From Anadara kagoshimensis (lineage: Eukaryota; Mollusca; Bivalvia; Arcoida; Arcidae): DNA of 64,000 nt. Positions 1 through 12,500 of the stretch are shown here, in pieces. Location: positions 10,150,502 through 10,214,501 of the forward strand of contig CM037874.1 in the NCBI GenBank assembly GCA_021292105.1. The letters are read 5' to 3'. The notes under the pieces are model-generated. The model was not told where the DNA came from. It saw only the letters and a program-made list of their open reading frames with translations, and made no database searches. A program made the position numbers and the translations under genes. Each line of letters opens with the position of its first letter. Position 1 is the stretch's first letter.

Positions 1-1
1 T

Positions 2-682
2 GCTAGAAGTTTAACACCACAGAATGCTAACTCAAACTATGCACAAAGTAGGCCTCAGAATGACAGAGAATCCGGAGCTTCAACTCCACTGGATCTCTCT
101 AAAGGTCTTGGACAGGTCAAATCGCCTAGTAGTTCAGTAGAGAGACAATCTGTTAATGAGGAGACAGAAGAGATATCTCCTGATGCCTTCCAGATATTTA
201 ATCTTAGACCATCAGCACCCACGCCACCAAATAGATTACCAGCTCCATCAAATATGGGGTCTCCTTATCCTTTCCAGAGAATGGGCCAACCGCAGATGCG
301 TCCAATAGGCAGAATGCAACAGCAATTACAAGCAAATATGCCACAACGAATGCCCAATCAAATGATTCCAAATCGCTCTCAGAGACCACCTGTATTTATG
401 CAGAGGGGAGTTGTTAGAAGGCCTTATCAGACACCAACATCTAATATAAATAGCATGACAAGTGTGCCTGTTTATCAGAGCTCTCCTGCATCATTTCCAA
501 GACAGGTGCCTCCACCATCTACAGCACCACAGCAAAATGTGGCTACCAACATGGCAGACATGCAGGTTTTTAAATGTCCATATTGTCCAAATGTAGTTCC
601 TTTGAGCATTGGTGAAGTTGCACAGCATATAGAAAAGTTCCATCCAGGACATTCCATTATGTTTATGAAACGAGATTCTTGA
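2..682 (+). CDS. C-terminal exon of a C2H2 zinc-finger protein (5' partial)
   Basis: One frame is open from the window edge to the TGA ending at 682, giving the last 226 residues of a larger protein; the start and upstream exons lie outside the window. About residue 28 of the visible part is a PLDLSK motif, the class of short peptide that recruits the corepressor CtBP. The middle is low-complexity and rich in Gln, Pro, Met and Arg, so probably disordered. Near the C-terminus is one C2H2 finger: CPYC, 13 residues, then HIEKFH, followed by about ten residues to the end. A CtBP-type motif plus a terminal finger suggests a nuclear transcriptional regulator, but this is inference and I do not recognise the family. 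The gene converges on the - strand HPS4 gene further right. Confidence 0.85.
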   Translation, partial: ARSLTPQNANSNYAQSRPQNDRESGASTPLDLSKGLGQVKSPSSSVERQSVNEETEEISPDAFQIFNLRPSAPTPPNRLPAPSNMGSPYPFQRMGQPQMRPIGRMQQQLQANMPQRMPNQMIPNRSQRPPVFMQRGVVRRPYQTPTSNINSMTSVPVYQSSPASFPRQVPPPSTAPQQNVATNMADMQVFKCPYCPNVVPLSIGEVAQHIEKFHPGHSIMFMKRDS

Positions 683-899
683 TGACACTTTTGGGCTTAA
701 TTAAATGCTTTTAAAGTAGGAGTGAAACAATTTCAAATCTAACAGTTTGGTTAGATTCTTACTATGGGGTTTGAGTAGAAGGATGATTATGTTTTAGACC
801 AAGGATAAATTTGTTTGTCTTGGCTTGTACCAATTGCAAAAGAGAGTTTTTTTTCACATTTCCAAGATTCCAAGACAAGTGTATATAAGGAATGGTTTA

Positions 900-1145
900 A
901 TGATGTTTATCATGCCCCAGACAAGATTGTTTCACTTATATTGAGACGGTAAGTCTGGGGAGAATGAAGGAAACCATAGTTCTCAGAATAAAACCCACTG
1001 ATCTTCAGCAAGCAAAGTGACAACTTTCTCTTACAAGTATCTGTTCCAAATTGGATTTCAACTTAGCTCATGAGAGGCCCTGTGATTCCTGCACTTTAGA
1101 CCACTTGGCCACCAGGACGTTCAGACTAGCTGTGAGACAAGCTTT
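900..1145 (-). mobile_element. tRNA-derived SINE relic (family B)
   Basis: Read on the - strand it begins with a tRNA-like head (GGCCAAGTGGTCTAAAG at the 1100 end) and ends in the family tail (TCTCAATATAAGTGAAA). It is diverged. The family consensus is described under 34680-34915. Confidence 0.6.
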
Positions 1146-1462
1146 GTTACTTTTTCATTAAGTATCCTCATATATAGGTATTTTACTCAATGTATGTTTA
1201 AGGGTATATATTTGTTTCTTAACAAGATGTGATTTGAATCATGTTAAACATAAATATCCAATCATTTTACCCATGCTTTGATTGCATTTAGAAGTGTTTT
1301 ACTAGCATACTATATAGGATTGTGCAATGTTTTGTTTATTTTGGTTCATTAGTATTTTTGACAGTCTTAGTTAAATAGTATTGTCTCTACTCTACAAAAT
1401 CAGGGATTACTGTAAAAAAAAATTTCCCTCATGATCTTTTATTTTATTTCACCATATTTATA

Positions 1463-1647
1463 CAATCAATCCTGTCTTAAAGGCGACCTCTATATAAGGG
1501 TCACTGGCTTTTAAATGCCAGTAAAATTTTATCCCATTTGCTCTTTATTCATGTTATTTGAAGCTCTAAATAAGGGCCACCTGCTCATAAAGGTTACGTT
1601 TAGTGGTTCCCTTTTTGATGGCCTTTATAGACAGGTTTGACTGTATA
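1463..1647. mobile_element. Inverted-repeat MITE-like element (family C, copy 1)
   Basis: Left end CCTGTCTTAAAGGCGACC and right end GGCCTTTATAGACAGG are near inverted complements, around a body with repeated TATATAAGGG / AAGGGCCACC motifs. A second copy lies at 38400-38579. No transposase is present, so it would be non-autonomous. Confidence 0.65.
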
Positions 1648-3435
1648 TTAAATTGGTAAAAATAAATTAACATGACATTTTATTTAGAAACCCCATGAAG
1701 ATTATCACAAAAATGTTCGTTTATAAATAGTTATACAGTGTCACCTGTGACAACTGAACCCCTAGATAAAGTGAAAACTTGTTCTAAACTGAATTATATT
1801 CATATGATTAATAATGTGCCAATGATGATCCTTATAGTCAAAGTTTTGAATAATTGATGTTTTGTTTCCTTTTTTGGAAGTAAGAAACCAAGTGGAGAAA
1901 CAAGAAATTCCAAAATTATTGCCTATGCTGTTCTTCATTTTCCGGGGATCTTATACTTGATGCAGCCATGACTATGTTATTTTTGTCCAAAGTGTGAATA
2001 CATGGCTTGAAATTCATATTAGTGGTGGATTCATTAATGAAAAATGCAAATTCAAAAAAATACTTAATCTATTGAAATTTCATCCTTTATATTGAAAGAT
2101 GAATGAAAGTTCATTTTCTATGTGTTTGTTACATAATCCAATATTTCCGATAATTAGTAACTTGACCAGTTCTGATCATCGATTATGAAAACTCATCTGA
2201 TACCCATCACTACTTATGATGTGCCATAAATCAGCTGGTGTTATCTGATACAAAAAATAGTGAAGGTGTTCAGTTTAGGCAGGTCTCACTGTATTTGCAA
2301 TCATTTTTTCATCTTCATAAGAAAGCTACTTTTTTCATTTGGAATTTTTCCAACAATTTGACATCTTTACAAATCCATAGCTTACATTTTAAAAAATGAT
2401 AAATTATACATGTATTTGCAAATTTTTTCAATTTTGTGATATTCATTTTGATTTTTTATTTCTTCATCAGTTTGGCTGGTCTGAATGTTTTCAATTTTGT
2501 GAAATTCCCCACATTATACACACATTTTAAATAATTATATACAATAATGTGAATTTTACTGCCAAATAACAAATGATAAAAAAAATTCACTGATTATTAG
2601 ATTTGCAATTACATTTTGAAATTGCTGATAAATTTTGCCTTGAAAGATCACATGAAATAAAAATAATGATGCCTATTTCTTATGCAGAAACTATAAAAAC
2701 CAAGTCATAACACAAATATTATTTTTTTGTGATTCACATATCTCATTTAGTAACTGTATAATAGTTACTCTGTCTTATTTCTATTTTACACAATTTAAAA
2801 ATGAGTATTCCAAATTGAAGCTCAATAATGTAATTAACCAAAAAAAATGACTTGTTTTTTTCAAAAGAAATTTCAACTTTTCACCTCTCCGATCCAAATA
2901 ACAAATGAATTAAAATGAAGTGTAAGCTATGGGTTTTTGATGGTGAAAATAATTGTTTAGTAAAATGTTATACATATCGTTTAATGTCCCACATTTCATA
3001 AATGTTTGTTGTTTCATTAGAATATTTATTTATCATATTCATTTCTCATCATGTTATTAGATTTTCTCAGTTTGATTAATTAAAAATCATGGTACTGTTT
3101 TTAGCTATTAAAAATATTTGTGATTTATTTAGATTTTTTAGTGACATGGTGATTTTGGAAATAGGTGTATTGTATAGCATCATAAATATTGAAAAATTGT
3201 GACCAAAATTCAGAATGTTCTGTGATATTTCTATTTACAAAAAAAAAAAAAAAATTAGCACACTGGAAGTCACCAATGTACCACATTATCAATACCTCTA
3301 AATGTTTGGGTTATGTTTCAGGAAACTTTATGTCACAAATTCCCAAAATAATGTATCTTTTACTAAAAGTGTAAACTAATTAGCTTAATTTGGTAAAATA
3401 TATTTTGGTCCTTTGGGTAGCTTTTCACCATCTTC

Positions 3436-3535
3436 AAAATAATTTCGGTTTCATAATTTTGGTCCAAGCACTACTGATGAGGAATTGTATTCCAAAACGG
3501 CCGTCTAGTCCTGTAAAATTAAAACTGGTATAATA
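3436..3535 (+). repeat. Dispersed repeat family D, copy 1
   Basis: Carries the words CACTACTGATGAGGAA and CCAAAACGGCCGTCTAG followed by a CTGGTATAATATGTAA tail. The same order of words recurs at 17998-18115 and, reversed, at 40367-40440. Confidence 0.6.
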
Positions 3536-5898
3536 TGTAATTGATTCCATACTAAACAAGACATGGGTATCATGTGGTCAACTCTTTTAGGTATATTTCA
3601 GTGCATTATTAGATAACAGTCAATGTTCACCATAGTTACTGCCAGTGACCTTTTATTTTTGTTAATCAGGAAATTAATCAATTAACAGTTTGTCCATCAT
3701 GTTTCGAAATGGAAAATAAATTTTAACGCTTATAATTGGTATCTAGTCAAATCAAAATGCCATATAAAAATATTTACTTAATATTTTGTATGGTCAGTTT
3801 TTAATATTTAAATAAAAGATAGCTTTTTAGCATGTGTTAAATAATCATTTTCTTCCTTGGTCTGTTCTTCATGTCAATCTTTTAAGTATTTTTTGAAAAA
3901 TATAGTGTTAATGTGTTACAAGGCAAGAAATAAGGAAATTGGCAATATTTTTTCAAGATTGAGAAAAAATGTAACCTGGGTTTAAAATGCAGTTTCTTGG
4001 TCAGATCATATGACATGTGAATTGTTTGTGGCTGTATAGAAATCAAAATTGTCTTGGTCTTGGATGAGATGAGACAAAATGGCTATTTTCACTGTAATGT
4101 GTACATTGGAAAGATATGTACATTTCTGTGCCTATCCTAAAGATAATAATGTCTTGGTATAAGTGAAATAAAATCTTCCTGAACATGAAATAAAGAGTCA
4201 TTGAAGAAGAACAAGAACAATTATGATAAAAAAAATCCAATTTAAATGAAAGATCTTCATTGAATGGTAAAGTGCTAAATTATAAATATGTGATATTTTT
4301 TGGACAAAAAGGTTCTGAAATCTGGACAATTGAAGAACCAGTTATAGAATGAAGTGTATATGTTGAACAAACTAAATTGGAATTTTAACTTTTATTCAAC
4401 AAAATTGTCTAAAAACCTACTGGACATATACATGTATATGTTTCGGACAGACCATAAACATTCTTTCTCTCCCTCATTTTCTTTGACGTTTTAGTATTGG
4501 GCTGTTTATAGAACTTTCAAATTCCAATTTCTTGAAGAATTTTGGTTTTTGCCATTTTAATGCTGAGAGATGATTCAGTTTGGTTGAGCACAATTGATTT
4601 ACCTTCCTTATATTGATCATTGTTCTGCAGTTTTCATGATCAAAAAAGCACACTTTAGCGACGTTTAATATTGATAAAAAAATGTCGCTACTTTAACTTT
4701 TAACGAAATGTGTTTTTGAGACTAAGTAAGATAATTTAATACAACAACACTTTTTTTAAAAAGAAATTATCAAGAAATTGTGTAATATACGTTAAAAAAA
4801 GCAGAATTGTGAGAAATTGTTTTCTATCATTACTCCAATTAAGTGAGATACTTAAAAATATCAGAATAATGTAAAGTTCATCAAAGAGCTTCTGTTACGA
4901 TTTTATCTAATCTTTTCATTTTGTATGATGCATATATTAAAAAAAATGCAAATTAGATTAGAAGTTTTGAAGAATATTGGTCAAGGCTAAAGAGATGAGT
5001 ATTTGTTGTAATTTATTATTTTGTATGAGTTTATATATATAGAGAGAATTTGTATATATTAATGTTTTGTTTTGTTTTGACATGTTTTGAGATTACATTT
5101 TTGAATTGGCCAATACAGGGAATACAAAAGACGAGATCATGATTTATTTTGTGCTTATGTTAGAAATAGTGTTTTTGCAAGGTTTGACATTGGAAGTGTA
5201 ATATTATTTTTAGACATTTTATGTCAGGATTTTGTGTAATATTAATGTTAAGTTCATCCGTTTACATGTATATTTCATGTGGTAGTGTTTGTTTCATTTT
5301 ATGAAGTATGGAGTATGACCTCATATTTATATGACTGAACTTGTTGTGTACAAATTACATGTGTGTGTGACATGAATACCATTAAAAGTATTTTTTATAT
5401 ACATTTCGTATTTGTCATTATAAGATTTTAATAATTGTGTCTTTGTTTCGCTTAAGATAATTGCTTCTATAAAATTTGATAACTGTATACTGTACAACTA
5501 AATACCTGTGCTGCTTAAAAGTGGTCTCAAATATCATTGCTCACAACAAGTCTTGCAAGTATCTGGATACATGTGACTGTTCAATTTTGTGAGAAAGCTT
5601 AAGCCAGAAGTTATGTAAACTGTTTTTGCTATGTTTGTAATGTTTAGCTAGCTCCAGGTTTGGATAATGTGGTACTCTTACTTTGGTTCATGTAAAGTTA
5701 AAATGTACTTCATATTTTACTATTTTAGCTGTGTTTGGCCTCAGACTTGAATATAGATTGTATCTACTCTCCAATCTAAACATTTACATGTGTAATTGAA
5801 ATTATAAAAAAAAAAAGATATACTTGGCAACTGACAATGGACAAATAAATAATATGACACCATAAAACAGCCAGATAAGAATTGAATTTACTAATGAT

Positions 5899-5990
5899 GT
5901 TTAACGTCAAGGTCAAGAATATTTCACTTATATTGAGACATCGCCAGCTATAGGCGAAGGTGTGGAAATTGCACCTGTTGTGTATACAGC
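5899..5990 (+). repeat. Dispersed repeat fragment shared with 61157-61260
   Basis: Shares AATATTTCACTTATAT, GAGAC and CCAGCTATAGG in the same order and spacing with the right-hand copy. It may be a distant relative of the family B SINE tail. Confidence 0.5.
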
Positions 5991-6279
5991 AGGGAAAATT
6001 CAAGACCGGACTGACACTTCAGTGAATCTGAATGGCCATTGCATTTGTCATAATACTGATATGTGCAGAATAATGCATTTAAAAAGCTCATGGCAAGACA
6101 GTTTTAAAATGCTTAAGGTTAATGAAAGTCCAAAAAGCACCCTTAGCACTTCCGCTATGTTGCAACAAATGTTACACATATATGTCCATTTAATAATTAA
6201 AAAAAGTTTATAGCTTTATTTTACTTAACGGTGAACCAATAACACTTAATGTATATGTAGCCCACAAAAATGTAAAGAT

Positions 6280-6425
6280 GACCTTGGTGACCGAGCGGAC
6301 TAAAGCCCAAAAGGACGGATCACAGCACTTTATGCCGCCTAGGTTTGAATCGAACTTGGTGAATATCTCGGTGTTTTGGCGATGCGGGCTGGCAGGTTTT
6401 TTTTTTACTTTTTTCCTAATGGTAT
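6280..6425 (+). mobile_element. tRNA-derived SINE fragment (family B, sense orientation)
   Basis: Box A-like TGGTGACCGAGCGGACTAAAGC and box B-like AGGTTTGAATCG (6341-6352) are separated as in a tRNA head, followed by a T-rich stretch. It matches the head of the family B copies read on their own sense strand. Confidence 0.65.
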
Positions 6426-6450
6426 CAGAATTGATGTTTTTTTTTCCAAA

Positions 6451-6825
6451 AAAGCATACCAATCCATGTCCAAAGACAAGCTGAAAGCAACGCACAAGCT
6501 TTGAATCTGACAAGTAAGTTAAACAGATGAACTTCCACCAGGGAAGCGAGATCGGGTGCTCCGGAAGAGTTGGCTAGCTAAACCCACCATGTGAAAATGG
6601 AAGAAACATGAACCTATGGGACGTTAAATATACCCAAGATAATCCTGGAAACATAAACATACTAATCAACAATATTGTGATGACGACCATAACGAATATA
6701 TTGTGAAACAAATACACCATAAGCGGGTATATTGCTGAAAAAGAAAGTTGAACGGAGAAATTTAAGTCATGATGTTTGTCAAACAGCTTCAAATGTAGCC
6801 TTTCGTGGGCGTCATTATTGAGGAA
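6451..6825 (+). repeat. Dispersed repeat family A, near full length
   Basis: Runs in order through the family landmarks: CCAATCCATGTCCAAA, AAGTTAAACA, ACTTCCACCAGGGAAGCGAG, GGTGCTCCGGAAG, GCTAGCTAAAC, GGACGTTAAATATACCCAAG, CAACAATATTGTGATGACG, and the tail GTTTGTCAAACAGCTTCAAA. No open reading frame or tRNA-like head is seen. The + strand here means the AATCCATGTCC-first orientation. Confidence 0.75.
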
Positions 6826-7065
6826 TACGTCTAAATATAAAGCATGTACTGCATAAATTATACTTCATACGAATAAAGAGAAACAAACCAACAAGCAATG
6901 ATGCATAATTTGCCATACGATTGTTTGCTGTAAAATTATATTACCAAACGCAACATACGTGTTTATGTTAGTCTATCCATACCTCTAACATTCTGTTGAT
7001 GACAAAATAACCAGAATCTCTGTTCAACAGGAGATAATCGTACGTCCACCGTTTCTTGTACAACA

Positions 7066-7125
7066 ATGACAAGTGAAATAACAAGAATGACAAGTGAAAT
7101 AACAAGAATGACAAGTGAAATAACA
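7066..7125 (+). repeat. Short minisatellite, about 21-bp unit x 3
   Basis: Three consecutive copies of ATGACAAGTGAAATAACAAG. They read through as a trivial open frame, which is not a gene. Confidence 0.8.
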
Positions 7126-7349
7126 TTTTGTTATCTCGAAATAATTTGTCGTGCTCTCGAAATAAATATTTATTTATTTTGTTTGCACGAGAACAAAATA
7201 TTTTTTCGTTTTTTCGAAATATTTTTTCACATGTCATCTAAGGGGCTTCGTTGCATTGACCTTTATCCAATTTAAAATATTTTTCGTGTTCCTATTTATT
7301 TTATTACATAGTTAATTTGTATTGTTCTCTAATTTACATTTTGCCTCTA

Positions 7350-8815
7350 ACTGTTGTGTATGGAAAGAGGCAAGAAATCCAACAGAGTGGAACAGAGGCA
7401 AAATCATTAAGATACCAAAGAAAGGTGACCTCAGTAATTGTAACAACTGGAGACGGCATTCCCATGCGCATCAACCATGATCAAACAGTATACAATACGG
7501 GAAGATACAAAATTTGCCGATTTTAAGTTAGATAAATTGATAACCGCTTCTCTCCATACCAAGTAAGATACTGGCTAAGATAATCATCAAAAGAATATCA
7601 AACTCTATAGATAATAAACTGAGATATGAGCAAGCAAGATTTCGCAATGGAAAGGGATGTGTTGACCAGATTTTCATTCTAAGGAATATTATAGAGCAGT
7701 GTAATGAGTGGCAACGACAACTTCACATCAATTTTGTAGACTTTGAAAAAGCCTTTGACAGCCTTCACAGAGACAGCTTATGGAAAATTTTACGATCGTA
7801 TGGAATCCCAGCTCATCTTATTAAACTTGTTTAAGCCATCTATGAAAATTTTGAATGTTCTATTGGAAATGCAGATCTTTACTTTCCAGTAAAAACAGGC
7901 GTTAGACAGGGATGTGTAATGTCATCTACACTTTTTATCATTGCAATTGACTGGATCATGCGAAAAACAACAAACATACCACGAGGCATTAGATGGAAGA
8001 CCTTCACATTTCTAGAAGATCTTGATTTTGCAGACGATCTAGCTCTATTATCACATACTCACCTCCATCTTCAGGAAAAAAAACATCTCGACTACAAAAT
8101 TTTTCAGCACAAATTGGATTAAAAATCAATACCAAAAAGGCAGAAGTTATGGTACTGAACAACAGCAACATATACAATTGAATGGAGAAAATATAAAAAA
8201 CTGCGAAACCTTGACATACCTGGGCAGTACAATCAAAACTGATGGAGGAGCAGATACTGATATAAATAAAAGATTAGCCAAAGCAAGAATAATGTCCAAC
8301 AACCTTAATAAAGTCTGGAAATCTAGCCAATACACAACAAGAACAAAGTTGAAACTTTACAACAGCTGCGTATTACCAACATTACTTTATGGTTCAGAAT
8401 GCTGGCGCATGACAGAGTGACCAACAAAAACTGTCAACTTTCCATACAAAGAGTCTTAAGAAGAATACTTAAAATCTTTTGGCCAAGTTAAATCTCAAAT
8501 GATGAACTTCTTAGAAGATGCCAGTCAGAAGACCTGTATACAACAATAAAGAAAAGAAGATGGAGATGGATTGGACATGTCCTAAGAAAAGAACAACACA
8601 ATATCACTAAAACTGCACTACACTGGACACCTGTGGGTAAAAGACGCAGAGGAAGACCAAAGATAACATGGAGGCGCGCTGTTGAAGCAGAAATAAACGA
8701 CCTACACCATTCATGGGACAACCTGCAAAAACTGGCTAATGACAGACAAAAGTGGAAAGACTTCGTTGCTGCCCCACACGCCAGAGGGCGTAACGGGCAG
8801 TAAGTACGTAAGTTG
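7350..8815 (+). mobile_element. Degenerate LINE reverse-transcriptase region (copy 1)
   Basis: Translation in shifting + frames gives recognisable RT blocks in order: IPKKGDLSNCNNW, a RNGKGCVDQIF and FVDFEKAFDSLHR palm block, TGVRQGCVMS, the catalytic DFADDLALLS, TYLGSTIKTDGG, LLYGSECWRMT, and at the 3' end a GHVLR / RRRGRPKITWRR tail. Stop codons and frameshifts (for example near 7500, 7833, 8121 and 8418) make it dead. A few tens of bases near 7450-7550 do not fit and may be a small insertion. Same lineage as the insert at 42001-43314. Confidence 0.85.
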
Positions 8816-9129
8816 TGAATGCAAATATCGCAAGCGAGATTCTTGCTCATCATTATAACATACCTTTAATTGGCATCCTAAAATATGTTTAAACTAGACA
8901 TTATTTTGAGACTTATTTGGTATACTATTTAGGAAATCTAAACATTGATTATTTTAACTCCGAGATTCTCATGACCATGCAACGTTAGGGGCATTTGAAC
9001 AAATGCAACAAAGGGGACCATAAACAGATGGAACGCCATCAGGGTTGAATGATTTGGTGAGTCTTCTCCCTCGATGTAATAAAATAACCAGAATATCCCT
9101 GTAAATTACACCTACACATTGGCACTTAC

Positions 9130-9235
9130 TCTTCCCGAGCACCCGGGCTCGCTTCCCTGTTGAAAGTTCACGTTTTACTTAATTTGCCAGTTTAAATTTG
9201 ATTACTTTACTTCGGACATGAATAAGAATGATTGT
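9130..9235 (-). repeat. Family A fragment, reverse orientation
   Basis: Contains GAGCACCCGGGCTCGCTTCC, then GAAAGTTCACG, ACTTAATTTGCCAG and TTCGGACATG, the reverse of the family's 5' half. A small forward fragment follows at about 9262-9300. Confidence 0.6.
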
Positions 9236-9540
9236 TTTGAATGATTACAATATCCATGCCCCAATTACAATCCGAAAGCAAAGTACAAATTTTGAAACCC
9301 GATTATTCAGACCCACGAAACTTATTTTTTAACTTAATGATAATTTTGACTAAAATAATGTTTTTACAAAATGTATTTTGATTTTAACTGAAATGTCTCT
9401 TTTATGTTCTTTACATATTTATATTAATCGAAACAAATTCTCTCACAACTTCTAGATCGGAATGGGATGATTTTCTTACAGTATATTTATACATCGGGTC
9501 TGCTGATTTATGAATTAAATTAAATTTAATACAATAGTAA

Positions 9541-12500
9541 CGAGTACTAATGTAATGACGGATGCATCATTACAAATAAGGCACCCAAACGAATAAAAAT
9601 CAAGAATTTTAAACTTGTAATATTGAGATTTAATTTTATATATAGAAGTAGTACATGAATCCAATTGGTTGAAATTCAAATAATAGGCAACGTTGACTGA
9701 CATCACCTATACCCAATATCACAACCTGTTGTTTTGATGAGCTAATGATGTGTTGATTTTAAATTAATCCAAGCATTTACCCATGTAATGTCATATTGAT
9801 AACTAAATGCAGCTACTCTATCCAATTGATTGAATCATGCCCCAGGGATAACTGACCATTAGTTTTGCTTATAAAAAAGAATTAGTTTGAGAGCTTTTGG
9901 ACATGGATCAGTGATTACTTAAGTATCCTTTACAATGAAAATTTAAGCTTATGGCTTTAATTCTTAAACAAAATGATAGCAGCCATCCTATGAAGAAAAC
10001 TATAGTTTGAGGGTGGGGATCTCAAACTTAGTACCTAGACCTACCTGTCCCCACCCTCCTATTGAATGACCATATGGGTTTACTTAAGTATCAATCTATT
10101 CAACTTTTCATAAAGAATAAGAAAATATATATGTTAGGGGTGGGGATCTCAACTGATCAAAAGTTAGTACCCAGCCCCGCCTGTCCCCACCCTCCTCTGG
10201 AATAACGTCATTTGTATTTCTGCAGTATCATTCTATTCAACTTTAAAGGCCGAACCGGAAAATATATAGTCTCAGGATGGGGATATCAACCATTTAAAAG
10301 TTAGTACCAAGTCCCGCCCATCCCTACTCTCAATCAGGAATGACCCCATGGGACTTTCTTTAATATCACTCTATTCAACTTTTCATGTAGAACCAGAAAA
10401 TATATAGTTTATGGGTGGGGATCTTAACCGTTTAAAAGTTAGCACACTGCCCCGCCCATCCCCACCCTCCCTGATACCCCCGGGAAAATCTTGCGATACA
10501 GACTTGTACAGCACGAGACACTGATCATGAATATATATGGTTTTATAGTACAAAATATAGTATAAATAGCAAAATTGAGCATTTTTGTTTTAAGACCCCG
10601 CCCGCCTGCCCCTCCCCTAATAACCCCATGGATATTTTACCTCGGCCTCTGGGGAAGGAGATGGGGATCAGCCTTCATGTGAAGTTTGGTTAAGATTGGA
10701 CAGACGGTCTTCGAGAAATTGGTTGGACAAGTTCATGGCCGGAAGAAGAAGAAGAGGAATAATAATAATAATAATAATAACGAGTATTAATGTAATGATG
10801 GATGCATCATTACAAATAAGGCGCCCAAACAAATAAAAGTCTAACCCTGTATTCAGAACTCATATTAGAAATTAACAGGTTTTTTTACTTCAAGGTTTAA
10901 ATGAAATAAAGATTCAAGAGATGTAACCTTTTTGGTCATTTAGAATATATACTTGGAGCAAGCGTGTCTATGTATGGTCTCTCTCTCTGAAATTTTATTC
11001 TAAAAAATTATTGTCTTGGTGTCAAATGAAAGTAGAAGTAGTACATGAATCCAATTGGTTGAAATTCAAACAATAGACAAAGTTGACTGACATCACCTAT
11101 ACCCAATATCACAACCTGTTGTTTTGATGAGCTAATGATGTGTTGATTTTAAATTAATCCAAGCATTTACCAATGTAATGTCATATTGATAACTAAATAC
11201 AGCTACTCTATCGAATTGAATAATAAATCATGCCCCAGGGATAAATGACCATTATGCTTATAAAAAAGATTTAGCTTGAGAGCTTTTGGACATGGATCAG
11301 TGATTACTTAAGTATCCTTCACAATGAAAATTCAAGCTTATGGTTTTAATTCTTAAACAAAATGATAGCAGCCATCCCATGAAGAAAACTATAGTTTGAG
11401 GGTGGGGATCTCAAAGTTAGTACCTAGACCTACCTGTCCCCACCCTCCTAATGAATGACCATATAGGTTTACTTAAGTATCAATCTATTCAACTTTTCAT
11501 AAAGAATAAGAAAATATGTATGTAAAGGGTGGGGATCTCAACTGATCAAAACTTAGTACCCAGTCCCGCCTGTCCCCACCCTCCTCTGGAATAACGTCAT
11601 TTGTATTTCTACAGTATTATTCTATTCAACTTTAAAAGCCGAACCGGAAAATATATAGTTTCAGGATGGGGATATCAACCATTTAAAAGTTAGAACCAAG
11701 CCCCGCCCGTCCCCACCCTCCATCAGGAATGACCCATGGGATTTTCTTTAGCATCACTCTATTCAACTTTTTATGTAGAACCAGAAAATATATAGTTTAT
11801 GGGTGGGGATCTCGACCGTTTAAAAGTTAGCACACTGCGACACCCATCCCCACCCCTCCCTGATACCGCAGGGAAAATCTACTGATATAGACTTGTGCAT
11901 CTTGAGATACTGATCATGAATATATATGGTTTTATAGTACAAAATAAAGTATAGATGGCAAAATTGATCATTATTGTTTTTAAGACCCCGCCCTCCTGCC
12001 CCTCCCTTAATGACCCCATGGGCATTTTACATCGGCCTCCAGGGAAGGAGATGAGGATCAACCTGCATGTGAAGTTTGGTTAAGATTGGACCAACGGTCT
12101 TCGAGAAATTGGTTGGACAAGTTCATGGCCGGAAGAAGAAGAAGAGGAAGAATAATAACAATAATAACGAGTACTAATGTAATGATGGATGCATCATTAC
12201 AAATAAGGCGCCCAAACGATGATTGACATCACCTATACCCAATATCACAAACCATTGTTTTGATGAGCTAATGATGTGTTGATTTTAAATTAATCCAAGC
12301 ATTTACCCATATAATGTCATATTGATAACTAAATGCAGCTACTCTATCGCATTGAATAATAAATCATGCCCCAGGGATAACTGACCATTAGTGTTGCTTA
12401 TAAAAAGATTTAGCATGAGAGCTTTTAGACATGGATCAGTGATTACTTAAGTAACCTTGACAATGAAAATTCATGCTTATTGTTTTAATTCTTAAACAAA

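Larger units (their letters stand above)
683..5400 (+). other. Probable long 3'UTR and downstream sequence of the zinc-finger gene
   Basis: No coding sequence follows the TGA. The stretch is very AT-rich, with many T-runs and several AATAAA-like words (for example near 986, 2652, 4165 and 4187, and an ATTAAA near 5380), so alternative polyadenylation is possible. It also holds an antisense SINE relic (900-1145), an inverted-repeat element (1463-1647) and a family D fragment (3436-3535). The true transcript end cannot be fixed from sequence. Confidence 0.4.

Noticed and set aside
7350..8815. Host genes from RT-like open frames at 7919-8122 and 8178-8420
   Set aside because: They are pieces of one decayed LINE RT with stops and frameshifts between them. 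The same applies to the frames in 41731-43721.
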